Shown here piece after piece: positions 19,137-28,201 of a DNA stretch of 64,000 bases. Numbering within the stretch: the first letter of the stretch is position 1; every line of letters begins with the position of its first letter. The stretch is from positions 186,001 through 250,000 of the forward strand of contig NZ_CANLNH010000003.1 in the NCBI RefSeq assembly GCF_947492535.1, written 5' to 3'. The stretch comes from an uncultured Dokdonia sp. Its GTDB lineage: Bacteria > Bacteroidota > Bacteroidia > Flavobacteriales > Flavobacteriaceae. The notes below the pieces were generated by a model that was not told the origin of the DNA, ran no database searches, and saw only the letters and a list, made by a program, of their open reading frames with translations. The translations under genes were made by a program, and so were the position numbers.

Positions 19137-22100
19137 TTGCTATTCTTTGCACTGGTGTTATTGATCTTCTCAATACCTGCCGTACAATCTAAGGTAGCGT
19201 CTATTATTACAAACAAAGTAAACAAAAAATACGGCACTTCTATTCACGTAGACAAAGTAGGACTTAAGTGGAATGGGGATCTAAATCTCAAAGATATATA
19301 CATAGAAGATCATCACCAAGATACGTTGATCTATACACGATCGCTAGCTACAAGTGTATTGAGTGCAAAAAAAGCGATAGACGGTAATTTAGAATTAGGA
19401 AGTATCGCTTTAGAGGGAACTAAGTTTTATTTAAAGTCTTATAAAGGAGAAGGAAATGATAATATTTCTATTTTCTCAAAGAAATTTGTTCCAAAAAACC
19501 CAAATCCCAATGCACCTCCTTTTGTGATGACTTCTTCTAAAATCACATTAGAAGATGCTGTTTTTAGATATATAGATGAAGATTTAGAGAATCAAGTTGT
19601 TCTTGATTATACAAGTTTAGAAGGAACGCTTGAGGATTTTACATTGGTAGATGATGTGATTGATACGCATATTAACCATCTTGCATTTAAAGCAAAAAGA
19701 GGCTATGGTATTTCTTCTTTAGAAGGAGATTTCCATTATGATACAAATGCCATCAATCTTCGTGATTTTATTGCAAAGACTGAGTTTTCGACTTTAGAAG
19801 GAACGATCGCATTAGACACTTCGGGAGATAAGATGTCAGATTTTGTTAATAAGGTTGGTATTGAGGCCGCTTTCGCGAAAGCGAATATCTCCACCAATGA
19901 TATTGCACCATTTTATAGTGGTTTTGCGAGCGATAAGGTCTTTTCCTTAAACGGAAATATGACAGGAGTTCTCAATGATTTTAAAGCGGAAGGGGTGAAG
20001 CTTACGGGTTTAAAAAAATCTGTAATCGATGGAGATATTCAATTTACAAACCTTATAACAGGAAGCGAATTTAAGATTGAAGGGAATTATAGAAAAATAA
20101 AAACTACCTACTTTGATCTAAAATCATTACTTCCAAGCGTGTTATCTAGCTTACCTCCTAAAATGGCAAGACTAGGCACCATAGAATTAATAGGTTTTAA
20201 TACCGTAACAAATACAATACTTGATACCGAAGGAGTTGTAACCACAGCACTTGGTGATGGCTATGTGGATCTACTATTAACAGATTATCAAAATACAGAT
20301 GTTGCTACCTACACAGGAAATGTAGATTTAGAAAACTTTAATTTAGGGAAGTTTATTAATGACCCAAGAGTAGGAAAAACATCGCTAGACGTAGATGTAA
20401 ATGGAAAAGGATTCATTCAAGAGTATTTAGATACGAAGCTTTCTGGAATTGTATATAACATCACATATAATGAGTATACCTATAAAGATATTTCAGTATT
20501 TGGAGATTTAAAAAGCCCAGTTTTTAATGGTGAAATCATTTTAAATGATCCTAATTTAAAAGCAAAAGTTGATGGCCTTATTGATGTTTCAAAAAGTATT
20601 AATAGTTATGATTTTGAGGCAGATATCACGTATGCAAACTTGGTGAATCTCAATTTTGTAAAAGATAGTGTTTCGATTCTTAAAGGAAACGTTGTTATGG
20701 ATATGAAAGGAACAGGCATTGAAGATGCTTTTGGGAAACTTTCATTTTATGATGCTGTGTATCAAAATAAAAATGACACCTATTACTTCAAAGATTTTGA
20801 TGTCACTTCAGTGTTTGATGCTAAAAATGTACGTACGATAGCTATTAACTCTTCAGATATTATAGATGGCTCTGTAAGTGGGATCTTTAAATTTAATGAA
20901 GTTGTTCCTTTATTTAGAAATGCCCTAGGAAGTCTGTATACCAACTATCAACCAGAGGTGTTGACAGAAAATCAGTTTATGGATTTTGACTTCACCATTA
21001 ATAATAAAATTGTAGAAGTATTTGTTCCTGAAATAGAATTTGAACCAGAAACTATTATTAAGGGAAGTGTTGTCTCTGATGACTCAGAGTTTAAACTCAC
21101 ATTTAAATCTCCAAGAATAGAAGCTTTCGGAAATATGGCAGAAGCCATAGAAGTAAAAGTAGATAATAAAAACCCTTTATTCAACACGTATATCGCTGCA
21201 GATAGTATTGATGCCGGATTCTATGCGGTTTCAGATTTTAATCTTATTAATGTAACTCTCAAGGATACATTATTTATGAAGTCTGAGTTTACAGGAGGAA
21301 AACGAAATGATGATCGTTATGATTTATCATTGTACCATACCATTAATGAAGATGGGAATTCTGTTGTTGGTTTCAAAAAATCTCAAGTGATTTTTAAAGA
21401 TAACCCATGGTTTATCAATAAAGAAAACAACAACCGTAACCGTATTGTATTTGATAACAACTTTAAAGACATTGATATACAAACCATTGTTTTAAGCCAT
21501 AAAGATGAACGCATTGATCTAAAAGGAGTTGTTAAGGATACTATTTATAAAGACATTAAAGCGCAATTTACAAATGTAGATTTAGCTAAAATCACACCCG
21601 AAATAGATAGTTTAGATCTTCAAGGACGTGTCAATGGGAAATTAGATCTCCTTCAAAAGGATGGGGCATATTATCCAAATTCTACGGTTGCCATAGATCA
21701 ATTTACAATTAATGATTATCTGTTAGGTAAGTTTGATTTAACGGTTCAAGGAAACACATCTTTATCTGCCTATGAAATCAAGTCTAAATTAGAAAACCAA
21801 GAAGGTTCGCCTCTGGTAGCTAATGGAAATATTATTGTAGGAGAAGGTAGTGATGCTACTATAGATTTAGATGTAGCACTGACTAATTTTAATTTAGCGC
21901 CTTTTGATCCTTTAGGAGAAGGTGTCATTACAAGAATACGAGGATTTGTAGATGGGAATGCTAAAGTAACAGGAAGTTATAAGAACCCAGATATAAACGG
22001 AGATTTAACAATACTAGACGGAGGCCTTAAAATACCATATTTAAATACAGATTATGATTTTAGAGGCGTTTCTAGTGTCACATTAGAGAAACAGAAGTTT

Positions 22101-23522
22101 ATTTTTAATGCTATCCAATTAGAAGATGTAAAGTATGAAACGCTTGGTGCGTTAAATGGTACAATTTCTCATAATGCATTTAGTGATTGGAAACTTGATT
22201 TAGGTATAAATACAGATAGACTTGTAGTATTAGATACTAAAGAAGATTTAGAGTCTTTGTATTTTGGAACAGCATTTATATCTGGAGAAGCAATGATTAA
22301 AGGTCCTATAGATAATCTAGTGATAGACGTTTTTGCAGAGACAGAAGAAGGGACTGTATTTAATGTACCTATAGACGATTCAGAATCTATAGGTGATAGC
22401 ACATATATACATTTTTTAAGTCCAGAAGAAAAAGAAGCAAAACTCAATGGAGTCGTATCAGAACTTACGGAAATAAAAGGGCTTTCTGTAAACTTTGATC
22501 TAGATGTAGATGCAGATGCTCTTATTGAAATTGTAGTCGATAAAGAAAATGGAAGTACCTTAAAAGGTAGGGGAGGCGGAACACTCTTAATACAATTAGA
22601 TACCAATGGGAAGTTTGATATGTATGGAGATTTCATTGCATACGAGGGAACCTTTAATTTTAAATATAAAGGACTTTTTCAGAAAGAATTTAAATTCAGG
22701 CCTGATGGTAATATTCGTTGGGAAGGAGATCCAGCTGGAGCCTTATTAGATATAAGTGCGGTATATAAAGCAGAAGCAAATCCAAGTATTTTATTAGAAA
22801 ACCCTTCTGTAAACCGCAAAATCCCTGTAGATGTAGTTATAAATTTAGAAGGAGAACTCTTAAAGCCTGATATTACATTTGATATAGAATTTCCAGCCGC
22901 TACAAGCACCGTTGTTTCCGAGTTAGAATATCGCCTTAGTGATAAGAATGCAAGAGAGCTTAACGCGATCTCTTTAGTGTCTCAAGGGGTTTTCTTGAGT
23001 AACGCTTCTATATCTACTGCAGGTGCTGTAAATAACTTATTAGAAACCACATCTTCTTTACTCTCTGGACTCTTATTTAATGATGATGATAGTATTTTTG
23101 ATGTAGGATTTGATTTAGTTCAAGCAGACAATACACCAGACTTACAATCGGCGGGACGTGTTGGAATTACACTTTCTACACAAATTACCAATCGAGTTCT
23201 TATTAATGGAAAAGTAGGAGTGCCTACAGGGGGTATAAGTGAAAGTGTGATTGTAGGTGATGTAGAGATTGATTTCTTATTGAGTGAAAATGGTGCATTA
23301 CGAGCAAAAGTATTCAATAGACAAACAGACATTCAATTTATAGGAGAGACAGAAGGCTATACCCAAGGAGCTGGTCTTTCGTATGCCGTAGATTTTAATT
23401 CTTTTAGAGAACTTATCAGAAAGATCTTCAATGGAAAATCGGAAGAGGCTATCAAAAGTTTAAAAGAACAAGAAGAGACCTCAGAAAAAATAGGACCAGA
23501 CGGCGTTACCTTTAAAAACTAG
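19137..23522 (+). CDS. tamB: TamB-like translocation/assembly module protein
   Basis: A very long inner-membrane-anchored AsmA/TamB-type protein bridging the periplasm to the outer membrane, implicated in outer-membrane protein or phospholipid transport. One N-terminal helix (FFALVLLIFSIPAVQS) precedes about 1,400 residues of beta-rich repeats. The C-terminal DUF490 domain spans about the last 400, including GTFNFKYKGLFQKEFKF and the terminal barrel-like VLINGKVGVP. The first canonical start is TTG at 19137, but the open frame runs up to the stop at 19059 and encodes a fitting basic N-terminus (KKLKKIVVRTVVYLL) with no ATG or GTG. The true start is probably upstream. A palindrome copy lies in frame as AFAKA near residue 246. 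Confidence 0.9.
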   Translation: MLFFALVLLIFSIPAVQSKVASIITNKVNKKYGTSIHVDKVGLKWNGDLNLKDIYIEDHHQDTLIYTRSLATSVLSAKKAIDGNLELGSIALEGTKFYLKSYKGEGNDNISIFSKKFVPKNPNPNAPPFVMTSSKITLEDAVFRYIDEDLENQVVLDYTSLEGTLEDFTLVDDVIDTHINHLAFKAKRGYGISSLEGDFHYDTNAINLRDFIAKTEFSTLEGTIALDTSGDKMSDFVNKVGIEAAFAKANISTNDIAPFYSGFASDKVFSLNGNMTGVLNDFKAEGVKLTGLKKSVIDGDIQFTNLITGSEFKIEGNYRKIKTTYFDLKSLLPSVLSSLPPKMARLGTIELIGFNTVTNTILDTEGVVTTALGDGYVDLLLTDYQNTDVATYTGNVDLENFNLGKFINDPRVGKTSLDVDVNGKGFIQEYLDTKLSGIVYNITYNEYTYKDISVFGDLKSPVFNGEIILNDPNLKAKVDGLIDVSKSINSYDFEADITYANLVNLNFVKDSVSILKGNVVMDMKGTGIEDAFGKLSFYDAVYQNKNDTYYFKDFDVTSVFDAKNVRTIAINSSDIIDGSVSGIFKFNEVVPLFRNALGSLYTNYQPEVLTENQFMDFDFTINNKIVEVFVPEIEFEPETIIKGSVVSDDSEFKLTFKSPRIEAFGNMAEAIEVKVDNKNPLFNTYIAADSIDAGFYAVSDFNLINVTLKDTLFMKSEFTGGKRNDDRYDLSLYHTINEDGNSVVGFKKSQVIFKDNPWFINKENNNRNRIVFDNNFKDIDIQTIVLSHKDERIDLKGVVKDTIYKDIKAQFTNVDLAKITPEIDSLDLQGRVNGKLDLLQKDGAYYPNSTVAIDQFTINDYLLGKFDLTVQGNTSLSAYEIKSKLENQEGSPLVANGNIIVGEGSDATIDLDVALTNFNLAPFDPLGEGVITRIRGFVDGNAKVTGSYKNPDINGDLTILDGGLKIPYLNTDYDFRGVSSVTLEKQKFIFNAIQLEDVKYETLGALNGTISHNAFSDWKLDLGINTDRLVVLDTKEDLESLYFGTAFISGEAMIKGPIDNLVIDVFAETEEGTVFNVPIDDSESIGDSTYIHFLSPEEKEAKLNGVVSELTEIKGLSVNFDLDVDADALIEIVVDKENGSTLKGRGGGTLLIQLDTNGKFDMYGDFIAYEGTFNFKYKGLFQKEFKFRPDGNIRWEGDPAGALLDISAVYKAEANPSILLENPSVNRKIPVDVVINLEGELLKPDITFDIEFPAATSTVVSELEYRLSDKNARELNAISLVSQGVFLSNASISTAGAVNNLLETTSSLLSGLLFNDDDSIFDVGFDLVQADNTPDLQSAGRVGITLSTQITNRVLINGKVGVPTGGISESVIVGDVEIDFLLSENGALRAKVFNRQTDIQFIGETEGYTQGAGLSYAVDFNSFRELIRKIFNGKSEEAIKSLKEQEETSEKIGPDGVTFKN
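19868..19883. repeat. CGCTTTCGCGAAAGCG palindrome inside tamB
   Basis: Perfect 16-base copy in the coding sequence, read as Ala-Ala-Phe-Ala-Lys-Ala in the repetitive beta region. Confidence 0.9.
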
Positions 23523-23602
23523 ATTTTAACAAATTGTTAAAGAGTATATTAATACTTTTTTTAAAGTAAATATGTATATTTTAATTAATTAAAACAATTT
23601 AT

Positions 23603-23815
23603 ATGAAAAAATTACAGAAATTAGGAAACGTTTTAACAGCTAAGGATTTAAAAAAAATTAATGGCGGCGCACTATGTGAAGATGGTGTTTATGCTTGTCT
23701 ATGTAACTATCATTTTGTGGGATGTTTTACATCTTCATCTGCATGTTTGAATCAATGCGAGTCTAATTTTCCGGGCCCTGGAGGTCATGGTAATGATCCT
23801 ATAATTAGTCTATGA
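23603..23815 (+). CDS. Double-glycine leader, cysteine-rich bacteriocin-like peptide
   Basis: A 70-residue precursor. Residues 1-22 form a leader (MKKLQKLGNVLTAKDLKKINGG) with the hydrophobic/charged spacing of double-glycine leaders cut by C39-type peptidases. The core from 23 has six Cys at 25, 32, 34, 41, 48 and 52 and ends in a Gly/Pro/His-rich tail (FPGPGGHGNDPIISL). Even Cys number and export suggest disulphides; modification is also possible. It has its own terminator at 23842-23865 and no neighbouring ABC exporter, immunity or modification gene, so maturation would need genes elsewhere. Comparable GG-leader peptides are common in Bacteroidota, but function here is unproven. Leader and mature peptide boundaries are inference. 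Confidence 0.75.
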   Translation: MKKLQKLGNVLTAKDLKKINGGALCEDGVYACLCNYHFVGCFTSSSACLNQCESNFPGPGGHGNDPIISL

Positions 23816-23841
23816 TATTTCGTCATAAAACCCATTGAAAG

Positions 23842-23865
23842 CACCTCTTTTGAGGTGTTTTTTTT
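23842..23865 (+). terminator. Rho-independent terminator of the GG-leader peptide gene
   Basis: CACCTC-TTTT-GAGGTG stem followed by eight T, starting 26 bases after the stop codon. Confidence 0.85.
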
Positions 23866-24020
23866 GTCTTGTATTTAAAGATTACATCTATCAATAATAG
23901 ATATAAATGGAGTTAAGTATTAAAATTATGAATATGCTAATTTTACCTGCTAGATGAATTGGTTATTTTGATACATCATAAAATTAGATACCTCTTTATA
24001 TAAGTATTCTTAAAAAGTAC

Positions 24021-24034
24021 GCTTTCGCGAAAGC
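24021..24034. repeat. GCTTTCGCGAAAGC palindrome upstream of pfkA
   Basis: Perfect 14-base copy, 160 bases upstream of the pfkA start. Confidence 0.9.
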
Positions 24035-24098
24035 AAAAAAAGCCATTTTCCCTTCATTTTTTACTCAAATAACAACTAACTGAAAAAAAGTTGTTAAA

Positions 24099-24109
24099 CG
24101 AAAACGTTT
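24099..24109. promoter_or_regulatory. Candidate operator CGAAAACGTTT upstream of pfkA
   Basis: AAACGTTT-centred sequence like those bound by LacI-family regulators. The same 11 bases occur at 55784-55794 before gltB. Only sequence resemblance supports a regulatory role. Confidence 0.3.
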
Positions 24110-24194
24110 GAGATTGTAAATACTCGAAAATCAGCGCGAAATACTTGAATAATCTAGTCTAAGTTTCCTAAATTTATTTTTTATTTGCTACCAT

Positions 24195-25181
24195 ATGAGC
24201 CAAAATATTAAGAAAATCGCAGTTTTAACATCCGGTGGAGATTCGCCAGGAATGAATGCAGCTATTAGATCTGTAGCGCGTACTTGTGCGTATCATAAAA
24301 TCTCTTGTGTAGGAATTTATAGAGGATATGAGGGACTTATTGATGGTGATTTTATAGAGTTAGATGCCCGTAGTGTACGAGGTGTTATAAATAAAGGAGG
24401 AACGTTTCTTAAGTCTGCAAGAAGTAAACGTTTTATGACTAAAGAAGGTCGTAAAATAGCATATGATAAATTACGTGAATCGAATATTGATGCAATTGTT
24501 CTTATAGGAGGTGATGGAACCTTTACTGGAGGTCTTGTCTTTAATACAGAATATAATTTTCCTGTTATGGGAATTCCAGGTACGATAGATAATGATATTA
24601 ATGGTACCGATAGAACGTTAGGATATGATACTGCTTTAAATACAGCGGTAGAAGCGATAGATAAAATACGTGATACAGCACATTCACATGACCGTTTATT
24701 CTTTGTTGAGGTTATGGGACGTGATGTAGGTCATATCGCATTAAACGCAGGAGTAGGAGCAGGAGCTGAAGAAATCCTTATCCCAGAAGAAGATATGGGA
24801 ATAGACAGGCTTGTAGAATCATTAGAACGTAGTAAGAAGAGTGGCAAGTCGTCTAGTATTGTTGTCGTAGCCGAGGGTGATAAAATAGGAAAAAGCGTCT
24901 TTGAACTTAAAGATTATGTAGACCAAAACCTTGATGAGTATGATGTACGTGTATCTGTATTAGGACATATGCAACGAGGAGGATCTCCTACCTGTTTTGA
25001 TCGTGTGCTTGCAAGCAGAATGGGTGTAAAAGCAGTAGAGTCACTTATGGAAGGAAAAAGCAATTACATGGTAGGAACCATACATGATAAAATGGAACTT
25101 ACTCCGCTTAAAAAAGCAATAAAAGGAGAATCAAAAATTAATAAGGAATTGATACGTGTGTCAGATATCATGACCACATAA
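24195..25181 (+). CDS. pfkA: ATP-dependent 6-phosphofructokinase
   Basis: Phosphorylates fructose 6-phosphate to fructose 1,6-bisphosphate, the committed step of glycolysis, in the cytosol. The 328 residues match the bacterial ATP-PFK class. Signature motifs are TSGGDSPGMNAAIR (about 12-25, nucleotide binding), GGDGTFTGG (about 103-111), PGTIDNDINGTDRTLGYDTA (about 125-144, catalytic Asp), MGRDVGHIAL (about 174-183) and GHMQRGGSPT (about 256-265). The GGDGT start of the nucleotide site favours ATP over pyrophosphate as donor. gapA follows after 14 bases, giving a two-gene glycolytic operon. Confidence 0.96.
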   Translation: MSQNIKKIAVLTSGGDSPGMNAAIRSVARTCAYHKISCVGIYRGYEGLIDGDFIELDARSVRGVINKGGTFLKSARSKRFMTKEGRKIAYDKLRESNIDAIVLIGGDGTFTGGLVFNTEYNFPVMGIPGTIDNDINGTDRTLGYDTALNTAVEAIDKIRDTAHSHDRLFFVEVMGRDVGHIALNAGVGAGAEEILIPEEDMGIDRLVESLERSKKSGKSSSIVVVAEGDKIGKSVFELKDYVDQNLDEYDVRVSVLGHMQRGGSPTCFDRVLASRMGVKAVESLMEGKSNYMVGTIHDKMELTPLKKAIKGESKINKELIRVSDIMTT

Positions 25182-25186
25182 TTTAA

Positions 25187-26197
<1,011 letters not shown>

Positions 26198-26210
26198 ATA
26201 AGGACTATTT

Positions 26211-26240
26211 TCTCCTGTAGTTTTCGAAAATTATAGGAGG
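26211..26240 (+). promoter_or_regulatory. Hairpin between gapA and kinase gene
   Basis: Inverted repeat with outer arms TCTCCT / AGGAGG and an inner TTTTCGAAAA palindrome, 14 bases after the gapA stop. There is no T-run, so attenuation or mRNA processing is as likely as termination. Confidence 0.4.
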
Positions 26241-26268
26241 AAGTATTCTGTATAAGCACTTTTACTCT

Positions 26269-27135
26269 ATGATTTTAGTCGTTGATAGCGGATCTACAAA
26301 GACCGATTGGATTGCCCTTAGTGATGAGGGAACTATGCTGTTCCAAACACAAACATTGGGGTTAAATCCGCAGGTGTTATCACAAGAGATATTAACAGAA
26401 CGTATTGTCAATAATTTTGAGCTATATAAACACAGAAATGAGGTGAGTCGTCTGTATTTTTATGGAGCAGGATGTGGTGTAGAAAAGCCTCGTAAATTAA
26501 TAAAAGAAGTCTTTGAAGAGTTTTTTAAAGAAGCTCAAGAGATTATTATTAAAGAAGATACGTATGCGGCATTGTATGCTACAACAGATACAGAACAAAG
26601 GGAGAAAGCGATCGTCTGTATTTTAGGGACTGGATCTAATTGTAGTTATTATAACGGAAATGAAATTGAACAAAAAGTGATTTCGTTAGGATATATTTTA
26701 ATGGATGATGCTAGTGGAAATTATTTTGGAAGACAGTTATTAAGAGATTATAAGTTTAATAATATTCCAGAAGATCTATCTACTAAGTTCGGTAATACAT
26801 ATGATTTAAGTTCTGAGAATATTAAAAATCATTTATACAAGAATCCCAATCCTAATACGTATTTAGCAACTTTTGCACGATTTTTAATTGAAAATAAAGA
26901 CCACTCGTATTGCCAAACATTAATAAAGAAAGGACTTTCTTTATTTATTGAAAATCAAATTTTTCAATTTCCAAATGCAAAAGAAGTTCCTGTTCATTTT
27001 GTAGGATCTATTGCTTTTTATCTCAAAAAAGAACTTACAACACTTCTAGACCAATATGGACTGATAGAAGGGAAGATATTAAAACGTCCTATAGACGGAC
27101 TTGTATTACATCATAAAGACCACATCCTTTATTGA
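26269..27135 (+). CDS. BadF/BadG/BcrA/BcrD-type ASKHA kinase (GlcNAc-kinase-like)
   Basis: A 288-residue sugar-kinase-like ATPase of the ASKHA fold. The phosphate-1 motif VVDSGSTKTDW lies at about 4-14 and the phosphate-2 motif CILGTGSNCSYYNG at about 121-134. DDASGNYFGRQLL near 146-158 matches the GlcNAc-kinase branch of this family, which phosphorylates N-acetylglucosamine or similar amino sugars in the cytosol. It follows pfkA-gapA on the same strand, consistent with feeding amino sugars from wall recycling into glycolysis. That link is inference. A strong terminator follows. Confidence 0.82.
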   Translation: MILVVDSGSTKTDWIALSDEGTMLFQTQTLGLNPQVLSQEILTERIVNNFELYKHRNEVSRLYFYGAGCGVEKPRKLIKEVFEEFFKEAQEIIIKEDTYAALYATTDTEQREKAIVCILGTGSNCSYYNGNEIEQKVISLGYILMDDASGNYFGRQLLRDYKFNNIPEDLSTKFGNTYDLSSENIKNHLYKNPNPNTYLATFARFLIENKDHSYCQTLIKKGLSLFIENQIFQFPNAKEVPVHFVGSIAFYLKKELTTLLDQYGLIEGKILKRPIDGLVLHHKDHILY

Positions 27136-27184
27136 TTAAATATAGTTAAGAAATAAGTGCATTTTTGTATTTATACTAGGTGTT

Positions 27185-27225
27185 AAAAAAAATCCCGCTT
27201 CTTTTTAAGAAACGGGATTTTTTTT
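27185..27225. terminator. Strong bidirectional terminator
   Basis: Stem AAATCCCG/CGGGATTT extended inside by TTCTT/AAGAA with flanking A and T runs. It closes the kinase gene and the convergent lipoprotein gene. Confidence 0.85.
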
Positions 27226-27246
27226 GTGATTTTATTAAAATAATAA

Positions 27247-27720
27247 TTATGCGATTGAATTAGTATGAAATTCATACATTATTTTCTTGTCAAGATTAAT
27301 TTTTAATTGCCAGTAGCAATCACCTCCATCTCTTGCAATTATTAAATTTGTTTTCCAATGTTCACTTTTATAACAAGCAGCATTAATATACACTATTCGA
27401 TCACCATTCTTATCAATATATGGAATGTATTGTCTAAAATAGTTTTCTAGATATTTTTCAGAAAGTGTTCTGAAATGTACGTCATGTGGAGGACCATTTT
27501 TCAATAACTTTGACTTTAATAAAGAATCAATTAAAGTGAAATTTTCCTTAGTAATTTTCCAACTTTTTGTGTCTTCAGAAAGTTTTTCATTATTAAAATG
27601 ATATATATACTTAAAATTTGCTGGATCATTTAAAACAGTAATTGTCGTATCTGTTTTAGAGCAGGAATTACATAATGCTAGAAAAAAGATTACAAAAAAT
27701 ATACTTCTAAATAGTGTCAT
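27247..27720 (-). CDS. Hypothetical lipoprotein, 157 aa
   Basis: Lipoprotein signal MTLFRSIFFVIFFLALCNSC with Cys20 as the lipid-bearing residue, followed by SKTDTTITVL. The remainder is a small soluble domain with HFNNEKLSEDTKSW, YLENYFRQYIPYIDKNGDRI and CYWQLKINLDKK. I recognise no family. It lies 5 bases downstream of the RidA gene on the same strand, so it is probably co-transcribed with it. It is A+T-rich like other lipoproteins in this window. Confidence 0.72.
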   Translation of the reverse strand: MTLFRSIFFVIFFLALCNSCSKTDTTITVLNDPANFKYIYHFNNEKLSEDTKSWKITKENFTLIDSLLKSKLLKNGPPHDVHFRTLSEKYLENYFRQYIPYIDKNGDRIVYINAACYKSEHWKTNLIIARDGGDCYWQLKINLDKKIMYEFHTNSIA

Positions 27721-27725
27721 AACAA

Positions 27726-28106
27726 CTATTTAATGGCGATCACAGAAATCTCTACATTTACGTATTTAGGTAAGTTTGCAACCTCTACTGTTTCTCTTGC
27801 AGGTGCTGTCTCGTTATTAAAATAGGCTCCATATACTTCATTAATAGCAGCAAAATCATTCATTTTATTTACAAAAATGGTTGTTTTTACAACGTCTTCA
27901 AATGTCATGTCAGCAGCAGCTAATACTGCTTTTAAATTTTGCATAACAAGTGTAGTCTCTTCTTTGATAGGACCTTCAAAAAGGTGTCCAGTTTTCGGAT
28001 CTATTGCAATTTGTCCAGAGGTATATAGTGTATTTCCAGAAAGAACAGCTTGATTATAAGGTCCGATAGGTGCAGGAGCATTAGGTGTTGAGATTATTTT
28101 CTTCAT
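27726..28106 (-). CDS. ridA: RidA family enamine/imine deaminase
   Basis: Hydrolyses reactive enamine/imine intermediates such as 2-aminoacrylate released by PLP-dependent dehydratases, protecting PLP enzymes. The 126 residues match the family. Hallmarks are PAPIGPYNQAVLSGNTLYTSGQ (about 11-32), NLKAVLAAAD (about 57-66) and the active-site Arg in PARETVEV (about 101-108). YVNVEISVIAIK is the standard C-terminus. A partial palindrome lies just upstream (28114-28123). A lipoprotein gene follows within 5 bases. Confidence 0.95.
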   Translation of the reverse strand: MKKIISTPNAPAPIGPYNQAVLSGNTLYTSGQIAIDPKTGHLFEGPIKEETTLVMQNLKAVLAAADMTFEDVVKTTIFVNKMNDFAAINEVYGAYFNNETAPARETVEVANLPKYVNVEISVIAIK

Positions 28107-28113
28107 AGTGGTA

Positions 28114-28123
28114 TTTCGCGAAA
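28114..28123. repeat. Partial palindrome TTTCGCGAAA upstream of ridA
   Basis: Ten-base core with one intact GAAAGCG-like arm, 7 bases before the ridA start. It may be a decayed copy of the repeat. Confidence 0.5.
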
Positions 28124-28201
28124 GCGGAAATTTTAAGATTAATGATATATGTACTTATAATGGTTTTAAAATAAGAACCTACTAAAGATAGAAATATAAA
28201 A

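Larger units (their letters stand above)
23866..24194. other. Spacer and likely promoter region of pfkA-gapA
   Basis: No gene is seen. It contains a palindrome copy (24021-24034) and a LacI-operator-like CGAAAACGTTT at 24099-24109, about 86 bases before pfkA. The latter motif recurs upstream of gltB. Confidence 0.5.
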
